A DNA stretch of 64,000 bases from Flavobacterium gillisiae. Its GTDB lineage: Bacteria; Bacteroidota; Bacteroidia; Flavobacteriales; Flavobacteriaceae. Under the pieces are notes generated by a model that ran no database searches, was not told the DNA's origin, and saw only the letters and a program-made list of their open reading frames with translations. The stretch lies in contig NZ_FNRD01000016.1 in the NCBI RefSeq assembly GCF_900107635.1, positions 53,585 to 117,584 on the forward strand, given 5' to 3'. The translations under genes were made by a program, and so were the position numbers. Below are positions 1 through 9,144 of this stretch, piece by piece; the stretch's first letter is position 1, and each line of letters begins with the position of its first letter.

Positions 1-624
1 ACCCAAAGCAATATCCTGCATTGGTGTTCCCTCCTCTCTTGAAAGGCTTAGGTATTGTTCCAATAATCCTTGTTTATTAGTTGTTCCGATGATGTCTTCC
101 TCACTCAATCGTTCCAATTTTATAAAACCCGAATCATTGACAATACGTTCAAATTGCGCCACCGATTCCATAAAACGATGGATGGTTTCTTTATCTCTTA
201 TTTCTTTTGGAATAAGTACCCCTTTGCAAAGCGAAGAGAAATTACTCTGCATTCGCATGCGCTCTTTGGACGTTTTTGTTAGAAACAGGTAGCAATAATG
301 ATTGAGAAACGGACGCTCATTAAAATGTTGTTGGTAGGATTTCGCCAAAAAACTCAAATCTTCTTTTGCAATTTCAGGAGCATAATTTTCTTTGATGTAC
401 CAATCCTGTTTGTGTACCACCGTGTAATCGGGCAAGGTCTTTATAGCCTTATGCCAAGCGGAATGAATGGCTTCATATTCCGCAGAAGCTACAGTGAAAA
501 GTTCTGGAAGCTGTACTCGAAAACAAGCTGTGATATCAGCATCCTTTGAGATAATGCAATTATGTTCTACTGCCAACAACGGAAACTTAGATTCCAATGT
601 CGTTGCTTTTGATTTATTTCTCAT
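1..624 (-). CDS. traG: TraG conjugation ATPase (VirB4-like), N-terminal part, cut by window edge
   Basis: This is the first 208 codons of a leftward gene that runs off the window. The start is the ATG at 622-624, which overlaps the traF stop (ATGA overlap), as expected for translational coupling. The N-terminal sequence (RNKSKATTLESKFPLLAVE, later SREEGTPMQDIALG) is typical of TraG from CTnDOT-type elements, the VirB4-like ATPase that powers the mating-pore secretion system at the inner membrane. The Walker motifs lie outside the window, so the family is inferred from the N-terminus and from the traE-traF-traG order. No frame disruption is seen in the visible part. Confidence 0.9.
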   Translation of the reverse strand, partial: MRNKSKATTLESKFPLLAVEHNCIISKDADITACFRVQLPELFTVASAEYEAIHSAWHKAIKTLPDYTVVHKQDWYIKENYAPEIAKEDLSFLAKSYQQHFNERPFLNHYCYLFLTKTSKERMRMQSNFSSLCKGVLIPKEIRDKETIHRFMESVAQFERIVNDSGFIKLERLSEEDIIGTTNKQGLLEQYLSLSREEGTPMQDIALG

Positions 625-953
625 AGCTGGTACAATTTGGAGTTGAACTTGAAATAACGATGCACTGGCTTACGACAGATAATATATCGTGGATGTCTTT
701 TATTGGCTCCTACTTTCATCAAACCATGTTCACCATACTTTTTGTTTAGTGAAAAAGTTTGCCACACTAACAGCGATCCCCCACCAATTCCTATAAACAA
801 ACACAGATAAGAATTGACTCCTGTCATATACAAGATCATTACCAGGATAAGCATCCCTAGCAGTCCACCTGCGAATAAGAACAGATACTGTGCTTTCAGT
901 CCTTTAAACTCTACCGTTCTTCCTATTCCCTTATTTATATTGTAAGTATTCAT
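621..953 (-). CDS. traF: TraF conjugation membrane protein (DUF4133 family)
   Basis: A 110-residue inner-membrane protein with two adjacent hydrophobic segments (about residues 24-44 and 48-66) and a basic C-terminal tail. The pattern NINKGIGRTVEFKGLKAQY followed by two membrane helices and HPRYIICR is characteristic of TraF of Bacteroidota conjugative transposons. It probably corresponds to a VirB3-like component next to the VirB4-like TraG. It sits between traE (10 bp upstream) and traG (4 bp overlap), so the three are cotranscribed. Family assignment is from remembered sequence features, not a search. Confidence 0.9.
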   Translation of the reverse strand: MNTYNINKGIGRTVEFKGLKAQYLFLFAGGLLGMLILVMILYMTGVNSYLCLFIGIGGGSLLVWQTFSLNKKYGEHGLMKVGANKRHPRYIICRKPVHRYFKFNSKLYQL

Positions 954-963
954 AAGGAAATAA

Positions 964-1269
964 TTATAGGAAGAAGGAACGTAAAACAGTAGCCGCTACA
1001 ATCAAAAAGATGCAAGCTCCAAACCAGCTCGCCGCTGTCTTACTAGTATCAGGATCACCGCTACTAAACTTGTTGTACACCTTTACCCCGCCAATGAGCC
1101 CCACTACTGCTCCAATAGCGTAAATGAGTTTTGTAGCAGGATCAAAATAAGAGGTTACCATTTGAGTCGCTTCCGTGATTCCTGCAGTACCATTTCCTTG
1201 TGCAAATACACCAAAAGCTGACAGCATTATAACTGCTATCAACACTACTTTTTTTCTGTGTTTTTCCAT
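964..1269 (-). CDS. traE: TraE conjugation membrane protein (DUF4134 family)
   Basis: A 101-residue protein with an N-terminal signal or membrane segment (residues 8-24, ending near VFAQG) and two further membrane helices (about 46-63 and 82-99). The motif TKLIYAIGAVVGLIGGVKVYNK is typical of TraE in CTnDOT-type elements, a small VirB2-like protein. It is the first gene of the visible traE-F-G set. Normally traD lies directly upstream; here traD is about 15.4 kb away, so this gene must be transcribed from a promoter in the AT-rich sequence just upstream or from within the cargo. Confidence 0.9.
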   Translation of the reverse strand: MEKHRKKVVLIAVIMLSAFGVFAQGNGTAGITEATQMVTSYFDPATKLIYAIGAVVGLIGGVKVYNKFSSGDPDTSKTAASWFGACIFLIVAATVLRSFFL

Positions 1270-2345
1270 GATTTAAATAGATTTTTTTATCTTTTACCCT
1301 TGCACTTTGCAGGATTTATGGACAAATATCTTATGGGATAGATAATATTATTTTAAATAGGAAGTCATTGGAGTTTCTTGGCATTGCTTGACTAATCCGA
1401 GTAAATAACTTAATATTTTCAAAATCTACTTAATTTACTCACAAAACAATGGATACTTTTGAGGATAGTAGGGATATGCATTCCTAGATTTTCTTGACAT
1501 AAATTAAAGCACTTCATCAATAGTTGAAGCACTGAAGAGGAATTACCAAATGAGTAAAAAAATATATCCATCTAGGGAAAAATCCAGAAGCAGTTACTAC
1601 GGAGTTTTCCAAAAGTTTCAGATACGCGAATCATTAAATTTTGTGAGCTATATCTAACATTTGTTGACGAAAGTAGGATTTTAACTCTCCTTGATTGTTC
1701 TGACCCTATATAGGAAGTTAATTAGCTTAAATAAATATTTAAAAGAAACTAATCTAATTCAATTGGAAAATCAATGGGGTCAACTATCACAGCAGCAAAC
1801 GACCTAATTAGACGGATTTAGCTATTACATATCTTACGGAAAGCACTTTGAATTTTCAATGTAATAAATATTATTTTACAGGAGTTTTGATTGGTTATGC
1901 ATTTAAAAACCAAGCAAAATCTGAAATTCTATCTCAAAGGAAAAGGAAGCAAATTAGTTTAGAAGAAATACGCTAAAATATAATTTATATAACGTTGAAG
2001 CTTAGTAGCCAAAAACTAAATAAAGATGTATTAGGTAATTCGAATAATTTAACAACTCATTTTGAAAAAATTGATTAATTAAAAGGAGATAAACTGAAGC
2101 ACCTATCTCATATTAATAAATATGAAGAAGTTACTATGTTAAAAGCATTTAACTTAAATCTTTAAATAATGCAAAGAACAGTTTAAGAAGTTAAAAATTT
2201 GTACCTTTAAAATATTGGTTTAAGAAAAAAACTATCTGTTAGTAGTACAGCGATTTAAATATATTAGACTTAAATTAACGATTTACTTTAGCTGCACGTT
2301 AATTTTACGTGTAGTAAACAAGTATGATTATGAATCATAAAAAAA
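1270..2345. other. AT-rich gene-free stretch at the traE side of the cargo island
   Basis: About 1.1 kb with frequent stop codons in all frames and no convincing gene. Any promoter for traE-traF-traG must lie here or further upstream. I could not identify a clean Bacteroidota promoter motif or recognise any gene remnant. It marks the left junction between the conserved tra operon and the inserted cargo. Confidence 0.5.
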
Positions 2346-2870
2346 ATGAAAATGAAAACTAAAAAAGAACTAGAACAAAGCATCATAAAGATTACTACCA
2401 CGATTCAACAAGAATATCCTGAACTGTCAAAGTTTATAATTGAAATGCCCGACAACAATTCGGAGAGTGAGGAAGTAACTATCAAAAGCCTTGAAGAATA
2501 TAATAATTCTTTAGAAGATATTTTGCGTAAATATGCTAAAACGCATGATGAAACTGATTCTAAAGAAGTTCCTAAAACACCTGAGTATGCAGACTTACAT
2601 ATCTATCCGCCATCTGAAGATATTTATCAACAATTGAAGGAAGAAAAGGATTTGAATCCAGAAGATATTTCCAAAAAGAAAGCACCAAATGAAAAGGAAG
2701 GTACTTGGAACGAAAAGGACTTTAAAGATGTGAAAACGGGTGCTGATTTAGATGTTCCAGGTTCAGAGCTAGACGACCAACAAGAAAATGTGGGAAGCGA
2801 AGACGAAGAAAACAATTATTACAGTTTGGGCGGAGACAACCACAACGATTTAGACGAAGACAAAGGATAG
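2346..2870 (+). CDS. Acidic hydrophilic protein of unknown function
   Basis: A 174-residue very acidic protein. An N-terminal helical part (residues 1-65, KELEQSIIKITTTIQQEYPELSKFI) is followed by a low-complexity acidic and lysine-rich tail ending YYSLGGDNHNDLDEDKG. There is no signal peptide or membrane segment, so it is probably cytosolic. It lies 24 bp upstream of the HPF/RaiA-like gene in the same orientation and is likely cotranscribed with it, which hints at a stress role. A second ATG two codons in (2352) could be the real start. I do not recognise a domain. Confidence 0.7.
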   Translation: MKMKTKKELEQSIIKITTTIQQEYPELSKFIIEMPDNNSESEEVTIKSLEEYNNSLEDILRKYAKTHDETDSKEVPKTPEYADLHIYPPSEDIYQQLKEEKDLNPEDISKKKAPNEKEGTWNEKDFKDVKTGADLDVPGSELDDQQENVGSEDEENNYYSLGGDNHNDLDEDKG

Positions 2871-2894
2871 TATATAAACTAAAATAATACAATT

Positions 2895-3215
2895 ATGAAA
2901 ATTCAGATAAACACCGACAAAACAATCTCTGGTTCCGAAAATCAAGAAGACTATTTTACTTCCTTGATCACCGAAAAGCTAAACCGATTTCAATCGCATA
3001 TTAGCCGTATAGAAGTACATTTATCAGACGAAAACGAAAAAAAAGAAGGACACGATGATATACAATGTATACTAGAAGCAAGAATAGAAGGCAGAGATCC
3101 AATAGCGGTTACCTGTGAGGCCGATACTGTCAAAAATGCTGTTTCAGGTGCCATAGATAAAGTGAAAATATCGTTAGAGACCATTCTTGGACGAATGAAA
3201 AATCGTGAAAGATAA
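2895..3215 (+). CDS. HPF/RaiA-like ribosome hibernation factor
   Basis: A 106-residue protein of the S30AE (sigma-54 modulation / hibernation-promoting factor) type. It opens with a beta strand (MKIQINTDKTI), continues with IEVHLSDENEKKEGHDDIQC, then EARIEGRDPIAVTCEADTV, and ends with the helix VSGAIDKVKISLETILGRM. Members bind the decoding site of the small ribosomal subunit and silence ribosomes in stationary phase or stress. This is the short form, without the C-terminal dimerisation domain. A frameshifted relative lies at 11929-12262, so the island once had two copies. Cotranscription with the acidic gene upstream and the 64-residue gene 11 bp downstream is likely. Confidence 0.85.
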   Translation: MKIQINTDKTISGSENQEDYFTSLITEKLNRFQSHISRIEVHLSDENEKKEGHDDIQCILEARIEGRDPIAVTCEADTVKNAVSGAIDKVKISLETILGRMKNRER

Positions 3216-3226
3216 AATTTAAAGGC

Positions 3227-3421
3227 ATGAAAAATAGAAATGTTACTTTACCATTAATTAAAAACATTATCATAGAACTTGCCAAAATAAATGAAATAAT
3301 TCAGCCCGGTGAACCTCTCTCTTTGTTCCATCAGCTCCCATACATTTGTATCGAAAATATAGATTTATTGAAAGAAGAGCTTGATGGAAGAGCCAATATT
3401 AAAATAGAAAAACAACTTTGA
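3227..3421 (+). CDS. Small hypothetical protein downstream of HPF-like gene
   Basis: A 64-residue soluble protein (MKNRNVTLPLIKNIIIEL, ending GRANIKIEKQL) with no membrane segment or recognised domain. Its ATG is 11 bp after the HPF-like stop, in the same direction, so it is probably the last gene of that short operon. Predicted helices dominate. Unknown function; it could be a small partner protein. Confidence 0.55.
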   Translation: MKNRNVTLPLIKNIIIELAKINEIIQPGEPLSLFHQLPYICIENIDLLKEELDGRANIKIEKQL

Positions 3422-3747
3422 TGCAAAAAATACAACTGTAGAAGACTCAATACAACAGCACAAATTTTTAGTTTTAATTAATATTGCAGATCCCTTCACT
3501 ATAATTTTATGAAAAATTAAGGATCGAACCAAAGTTTAAAAAACTAACTTGCAAATTGTAAAGTCTTCGATCAGATAAGATAAAAATTTGCGCTTTGATT
3601 CTAACTATATAAAACAAAGAGCGAAAAATTATGCTATTCATTAAACAGAATAGTCTAACAGCTAGTTTAAACTAGTTTCTCAGCTTGAAACGTTAAAAAA
3701 AATTGGACGCGCTCCCACAACAAATAGCTCCCTAATAATTTCACTAT
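3422..3747. other. Gene-free stretch before the hydroxylase gene
   Basis: About 325 bp of AT-rich sequence with many stops. I see no gene or clear terminator; it should hold the promoter of the hydroxylase gene that starts at 3748. Confidence 0.4.
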
Positions 3748-4743
3748 ATGAAAGATAATCCTTTGACGATGGAAATGCTGTTAGAGCAACTAGCTGGACT
3801 GAATATTATCCAAATCGCAGCAATTCCACTGATTTTGCTTGTTGCTTTAGAATGGATTCTTACAATTGTTCAAAAAAAAGAATACTACAATAGCTTAGAC
3901 ACTGTATCGGCCACATTTATAGGGCTTGTAAATATTGGTATCTCAGCATTTTTAAAAATTGGGATTTTCGGAATTATATTATTTTTCTATAATCTCGTTC
4001 CGTGGAGTATTCCAACTGTATGGTGGGCCTATATACTTTGCATTCTTACATTAGATTTTTCTAGATACTGGTCCCATAGATTAACACATGTTAATCGTTT
4101 TTGGTGGGCAACTCATGTTACTCATCATAATTCAGAAAAATATAATTTGTCTGTGGCTTTTAGGTTGAGTTGGACACAACACATTAAATTTATCTTCTTT
4201 GTTCCTGTAGTTTTAATAGGATTTGATCCTGTTCTTTTTTTTATATGTCATCAAATCGAAGTACTCTATCAATTCTGGGTTCATACCGAATATATTAGAA
4301 AATTACCAGCACCAATTGAATATATTTTTGTTACACCGTCTCATCACAGAGTGCATCATTCAACAAATGATAAATACCTGGATAAGAACTTTGGGTCAAC
4401 ACTTATTATTTGGGACAGAATATTTGGAACTTTTCAAGCAGAGGAAGAGCAAACAGTTTATGGCATTACTACACCAATTAATTCATACAACCCCATTACT
4501 TTAAATTTTCATGAATGGAAGGACATCGTCTTAGATGTAATAAATAGTCGCTCTTTAAAAGAAGCTTATGCAATGCTATTTACAAGTCCCTCTAAATTAG
4601 AAACTGTTAAAGCTAAATTCAATTCTATTCATTTAAAGGAGTTTGAAAAAGCAAATAAGACGGATGTTAATTTTATAAAAATAAATAATATTGATAAGGA
4701 AAGAAACAGCACCATTAGTCAATCATGGAATATGAAAAACTAA
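3748..4743 (+). CDS. Sterol desaturase / fatty acid hydroxylase family membrane protein
   Basis: A 331-residue integral membrane di-iron oxygenase. Three histidine clusters bind the iron pair: HRLTH (residues 110-114), HVTHH (123-127) and HRVHH (200-204), plus H168 and H179 between them. Hydrophobic segments lie at about 20-40, 57-80, 86-103 and 143-170. Known members hydroxylate or desaturate lipids such as sterols, carotenoids or fatty acids using O2; the substrate here cannot be told, though a membrane lipid modification would suit a stress island. The gene stands alone, with 325 bp upstream and 346 bp downstream. The last 60 residues are hydrophilic. Confidence 0.85.
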   Translation: MKDNPLTMEMLLEQLAGLNIIQIAAIPLILLVALEWILTIVQKKEYYNSLDTVSATFIGLVNIGISAFLKIGIFGIILFFYNLVPWSIPTVWWAYILCILTLDFSRYWSHRLTHVNRFWWATHVTHHNSEKYNLSVAFRLSWTQHIKFIFFVPVVLIGFDPVLFFICHQIEVLYQFWVHTEYIRKLPAPIEYIFVTPSHHRVHHSTNDKYLDKNFGSTLIIWDRIFGTFQAEEEQTVYGITTPINSYNPITLNFHEWKDIVLDVINSRSLKEAYAMLFTSPSKLETVKAKFNSIHLKEFEKANKTDVNFIKINNIDKERNSTISQSWNMKN

Positions 4744-5089
4744 TGCCAACTACTTGCCAAATTCATAGTATTTATGAATTATCCCCGAAAACCTATCGAA
4801 TTTCTTATACCTACATCGCTTTTTGCTGTCTATAATACAAGAATGCAAGCCATACACGAACACTTTGCGAAACATCTTTCTTCGGGAGCGAACTCCTCGG
4901 GAAACGAACACCAAGGAGAGCCGGAGCGTGGCAATAATGAGAAAAACAACAGTTATATAAATATCTTTATACTGCCATTTTACAATAATTTTTTTTTTAA
5001 TTTCACCAATTAAAAACCCACTAAAATAAAGGTACAAGACAATTCGTCCGCTCAATTATCCTAATTTTAGAATCAAATTTTAAATAGGC
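4744..5089. other. Gene-free stretch before the FUSC gene
   Basis: About 345 bp without a convincing gene; short open frames on both strands lack family features. The middle (about 4880-4935) is more GC-rich than its surroundings and contains small inverted repeats of the kind seen in terminators or decayed repeats. Confidence 0.4.
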
Positions 5090-7345
5090 TTGAAAGAAAA
5101 ACTCAAACAACTAGAATTGTTTCTAAAAAGTACCCGTTTGGACCGAGCAATTCGGATTGGAATTGGGATTGCTGTGCCATTTGCGGTACTCTATTTTTTA
5201 GGGTATTTTAAATATGCTCCAGCTATAGTTGTGGGTGCTTTTTTAAATGCGCCAGGCGACATTCCAGGAAGCTTCAAACGTAAGGTCAATGCCATTTTAA
5301 TCAGTATCGGGTTGACAATGGTTATTACAACTATAATCCTATTTTCAAAACCTTTCCTCCCCCTACTGTTGCTGGCGCTTACTGCAATTACGTTTATCGT
5401 GTCGCTAATTTCGGTTTACGGTTTTAGAGCATCTTTAGTATCCTTTTCCGGCTTGTTAGCAATGGTTATATCATTTGCCATTCAAAAAGAAACAGCACAT
5501 GAAATTTTTGTTCAGGTGGCTTTAATGGGAGTTGGTGGTCTTTGGTATCTGCTCGTTTCCTTTATTTTCCAAAAACTTACCCCTGTAAAAGATCAGAATC
5601 AGTTATTGTCAGATACGCTTCTCCTTACCGGTGAGTACCTAAAATTACGAGCTAAATTATTGACAAAGAAAACCAAGCGTGACGAACACCTTAAACAAAC
5701 CTGTGTCCTTCAAAATCAAATCAATGAAAAGCATGAAACACTTAGAGAATCAATGCTTACCGCACGTAAACGTTCTGGACGTTCTCATTATGAAGAAAAG
5801 CAATTATTGATTTTACTTTCCTCTATCAATATATTCGAATTGATAGAAGCGAAACATTTGGATTATAAAATGATAGATGCCATTTTTGGCAAGCGTAAAG
5901 AATTTCTAAAAGCTTCGATAACGCTGAGTAAAATAATGGGAAACCATCTCATACGTTTGTCGGAATTACTGATTCAAAATGATAACATACCAAATAAAGA
6001 TAGTCTATTAGATGCCTTATCAAAAGCTAACGAATCGATTACAAATTACATTGAAACCGTTAAATTACCTGAAGCCCGAGAAGGTGCTTTGGTATTAAAA
6101 AATCTATACGATTACCAAGAACAACTACTTCAAGAAATCAGGATTATTAGACGTGTAATGGCCAATGTGAAAGAGGCTTCTAAAGTTTCCTTAAAAAGAC
6201 AAGATTCGAGTCAGTTTTTAACGCTGCAGGAATACAGACTGAACGTCCTTGTTCAGAATTTCAGTTTGGATTCTACAATGTTCAGACATTCGTTGCGTCT
6301 TACTATTGCTATTGTATTTGCCTATGTGTTAGGTATTGTTTTTGAGATTCAAAATACCTACTGGATTTTGCTGACTATCCTTGTGATCATGCGCCCTAGT
6401 TATGGTTTGACTAAAGAGCGTTCTAAAGATCGTATCATTGGCACACTCATTGGGGCTGCTGTTGCCGTAGGTATTGTGCTGCTTACTCATAATCAAGTCG
6501 TCTATGCAGTACTGGCATTTGTTTCCTTTATATTGGCGTTTTCATTGATTCAGCAGAATTATAGATTTGCTGCCGCATTAGTTACCATTAGTATTATCTT
6601 TTTGTATTCATTCATAAATCCTAATGCCTTTGAAGTGATTCAATATCGTGTCATCGACACCATCATTGGAGCCATTATCGCTGTCGTAGCTAATTATTTA
6701 GTTTTACCCAGTTGGGAAGCCAATAATCTAAAACAGGTTCTTTTGAATGCTTTAAAAATGAACAAGATATATCTATTAGCAACACAAGAGTTATATCAAA
6801 ATCCCTCTAAACACAAACTCTCCTATAGTGTAGCAAGGAAAGAAGCATTTCTTGCCATCAGTAATTTAAATGCTTCCTTCCAGCGATTAACCCAAGACCC
6901 AAAATCGAAACAGAAAGAATTTCAATTGATTTATGAAATTGTAACGCTGAACCAGACAATGACCTCAGCCATTGCGTCCATTGGAAATTTTATCAGCAAT
7001 CATAAAACTACTCCTGCATCTATAGAATTTAATGTACTGATCAAAAAGATTTCCAATACCCTACAGATGTCTTTCGATTCTTTAGACGACATTCACATAA
7101 AGAAAAAAGTCGACAAAGAAACTGTTGAAGATGCACAAGAAAAGTTGTTGGGAAAATACCAGCAATTATCTAATATTCGAGATGAAAACATCAGACAAGG
7201 TAACACCGCATTAGATACAGATACACTTCATAGTCTACAGGAAGCCTATTTAATTACCAATCACATGAACTGGTTAATTTCCCTTTCAGAAAATCTAAAG
7301 AAAGCAACTGAACGCTACCATTCCTCGATTATAGAAGATCAGTAG
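5090..7345 (+). CDS. FUSC-family inner-membrane protein (YccS-like)
   Basis: A 751-residue protein with the duplicated architecture of the fusaric-acid-resistance / YccS family. A first block of about six membrane helices (residues 20-160) is followed by a cytosolic helical region (165-400), a second membrane block (405-545, including LRLTIAIVFAYVLG and RSKDRIIGTLIGAAVAVGIVLL) and a C-terminal cytosolic helical domain. Family members are thought to export aromatic acids or related toxic compounds. The start used is TTG at 5090, since no ATG fits the conserved N-terminus; the ribosome-binding site is weak. Intact length agrees with the family. Confidence 0.85.
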   Translation: MKEKLKQLELFLKSTRLDRAIRIGIGIAVPFAVLYFLGYFKYAPAIVVGAFLNAPGDIPGSFKRKVNAILISIGLTMVITTIILFSKPFLPLLLLALTAITFIVSLISVYGFRASLVSFSGLLAMVISFAIQKETAHEIFVQVALMGVGGLWYLLVSFIFQKLTPVKDQNQLLSDTLLLTGEYLKLRAKLLTKKTKRDEHLKQTCVLQNQINEKHETLRESMLTARKRSGRSHYEEKQLLILLSSINIFELIEAKHLDYKMIDAIFGKRKEFLKASITLSKIMGNHLIRLSELLIQNDNIPNKDSLLDALSKANESITNYIETVKLPEAREGALVLKNLYDYQEQLLQEIRIIRRVMANVKEASKVSLKRQDSSQFLTLQEYRLNVLVQNFSLDSTMFRHSLRLTIAIVFAYVLGIVFEIQNTYWILLTILVIMRPSYGLTKERSKDRIIGTLIGAAVAVGIVLLTHNQVVYAVLAFVSFILAFSLIQQNYRFAAALVTISIIFLYSFINPNAFEVIQYRVIDTIIGAIIAVVANYLVLPSWEANNLKQVLLNALKMNKIYLLATQELYQNPSKHKLSYSVARKEAFLAISNLNASFQRLTQDPKSKQKEFQLIYEIVTLNQTMTSAIASIGNFISNHKTTPASIEFNVLIKKISNTLQMSFDSLDDIHIKKKVDKETVEDAQEKLLGKYQQLSNIRDENIRQGNTALDTDTLHSLQEAYLITNHMNWLISLSENLKKATERYHSSIIEDQ

Positions 7346-7563
7346 TGGTTTTATTAAATTTCAGGAAATACTCCCAACGTACCTTATATTATTACTTGCA
7401 GCACTTACTCACGAACTAAATTTGGAACTTGTCAATGGCATCTATTAGGCACTATCCTTTATAATTCAGTCAGTTTCCAATTTTAAAAAATGAATTACCA
7501 AAAGATAAAAAATAATTACCTTATTAATATTTTTTAAACGCAAGCTTTCTACTAATTGGTTTG
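7346..7563. other. Short AT-rich spacer between convergent genes
   Basis: About 220 bp between the FUSC gene and the decayed small gene. No feature could be assigned. Confidence 0.3.
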
Positions 7564-7683
7564 TCATATCCGGGAATTCGTACCTCCTTCTAATCAAATA
7601 TCAACTCTTCATTTCTTTATAGTCAGCCTCTTTACTGCCATCCTTAAAGTTGCGCCTTTTGTTTTTTTATAAACCCTACTCAT
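7564..7683 (-). pseudogene. Decayed C-terminal copy of the small island gene at 14324
   Basis: On the minus strand the translation reads SRVYKKTKGATLRMAVKRL, then TIKK, a stop, RVDI, a stop and LEGGTNS. This aligns with the C-terminal half of the 73-residue protein encoded at 14324-14545 (KIYKKTKEATLMDVMKRL, then TVKKKRIDIRLKGLPNS). Two in-frame TGA codons interrupt it and the N-terminal half is missing. It abuts the HlyIII-like gene. It is a relic of a duplication or of an older copy of the island segment. The alignment was made by eye. Confidence 0.7.
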
Positions 7684-7691
7684 TTTTTGAA

Positions 7692-8339
7692 TCAATTCGA
7701 CTCGACTGCTAATAAAATGGCAACGTAATGACAAACCGCAGCTGCGAGCACAAAAAAATGCCAGACAGCATGGTTGTAAGTATATTTCTTCCATAAGTAA
7801 AAGACAACACCCATGACGTAAAGCGCACATCCAATTAAAATCATAGTGAGGATATTGAAGGGAATACTTTCAAAGAAAGTACGTCCGCCAACAATCATAA
7901 TAAAACCCATTGCTATGTAAACTAACGTTGAAAAAACCTTCCATTTCCCTGTAAAAAAAATCTTAAAAATGATCCCCACTGTCGTAAGCCCCCACAAAAC
8001 AGATAGCAAAGTAATCCCAAAAGAATTATACATATACATAAGTAAAAACGGAGTGTAAGTACCTGCTATCAAGAAAAAAATACTGATATGGTCAAGGATT
8101 TCAAGTGTGCGTTTTGCCTGAGCATGCTGGATTCCGTGGTAGAGTGTTGAAAAAGTAAAAAGTTGTAAAAAACAAAAACCATATATAGCCGCACCAATAA
8201 TACCAGAAGTGTTATCACTTTTAATGGCAAATGCTATTAGGATAGGAATACTTACGATACCAAAAATAATTCCAAAACCATGTACGATACTGTTTACTAG
8301 TTCTTGCCTGATTTTTATATTTGAATTCTGAGTTCGCAT
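7692..8339 (-). CDS. HlyIII/PAQR-family membrane protein (YqfA-like)
   Basis: A 215-residue seven-helix membrane protein of the haemolysin III / PAQR family. Conserved family residues are visible: NSIVHGFG (H20), TLYHGIQH (H68), ILDHISIF (D83, H84), GTYTPF, and the C-terminal NHAVWHFFVLAAAVCHY (H190, H194, H204), which forms the likely metal site of this hydrolase-like fold. Despite the family name, bacterial members have no settled toxin role and are linked to membrane lipid homeostasis. The start at MRTQN gives the usual length. It is transcribed alone and leftward, opposite to most of the island. Confidence 0.88.
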   Translation of the reverse strand: MRTQNSNIKIRQELVNSIVHGFGIIFGIVSIPILIAFAIKSDNTSGIIGAAIYGFCFLQLFTFSTLYHGIQHAQAKRTLEILDHISIFFLIAGTYTPFLLMYMYNSFGITLLSVLWGLTTVGIIFKIFFTGKWKVFSTLVYIAMGFIMIVGGRTFFESIPFNILTMILIGCALYVMGVVFYLWKKYTYNHAVWHFFVLAAAVCHYVAILLAVESN

Positions 8340-9144
8340 AAAATTGATTTGATAAGGCTTATTGTTCTAACCCTTTTTTGTAAAATTACTCAAATCTATT
8401 CCTAACTTAGTTCTATTAGCTATATAATTTACCGTTTTATTACTATCTATTTTATTTTCAGAAGGCCTTCATCTTGTAATAGTTTCAAAGAAAATTTTGT
8501 TTTATTTCTTTTATAGGTCGGTACTTTATATAAAATAAAAATACCGTTTTACCGAAAAACTTAATATGACCAGAATCAAAGTAAAAAATAATTTAAGTAC
8601 TGGATCAATATCGTTTTTTCCCTTAACACTATCGCATTGAATTAAAAAAAAAATGGTGTAATTAAAATTGATAATAATATAGGTATACACATTAGAAATT
8701 TAGTCCTAAACCTGTTTTTTTTAGACAAGGAATAGCAAGGCCTTTAACGAAATACAATTTGAATACATTTAATTCTTTTTTTTGTTGTTGAAACTGGGTT
8801 GTAAATTAAACCAGCAGATATCAAACTTTAGCAGCAAGTGCAGAGAATATCAACTCACAACAGACCGCTAGAAATGAGAAAAGCATAAACCGTTATCACA
8901 AGTAACTTTACGTCACAATAATTTTTACCAATCGAATTTGTAGATAAGATAACTATATAACTATCTGATAATTAATTAGTATCAACTGGTAATATTCACT
9001 ACCTTCACTAAAATCGCATTAAAGTCCTACATGAAAATTGTAGTGTATCCATTTAGATCAATGAACTTGATGTATTCTTTTGGAAATGAGTTCAAAACGG
9101 TTGCGGAATATTTCCGCAGACTATGTAATTAAATACGAGTCAAT
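8340..9144. other. Long gene-free AT-rich stretch
   Basis: About 800 bp between divergent genes. No open frame of useful length, RNA gene or clear repeat was found. It must contain the promoters for both the HlyIII-like gene (leftward) and the dehydrogenase gene (rightward). The length suggests decayed material rather than only regulatory sequence. Confidence 0.45.

Noticed and set aside
1551..1700. Short plus-strand frame MSKKIYPSREKSRSSYYGVF
   Set aside because: Only 36 codons, no continuation or recognised family; chance open frame in AT-rich DNA.
7692..8339. Haemolysin toxin
   Set aside because: HlyIII-family membrane proteins are not generally toxins; the seven-helix and histidine pattern fits PAQR-type enzymes.
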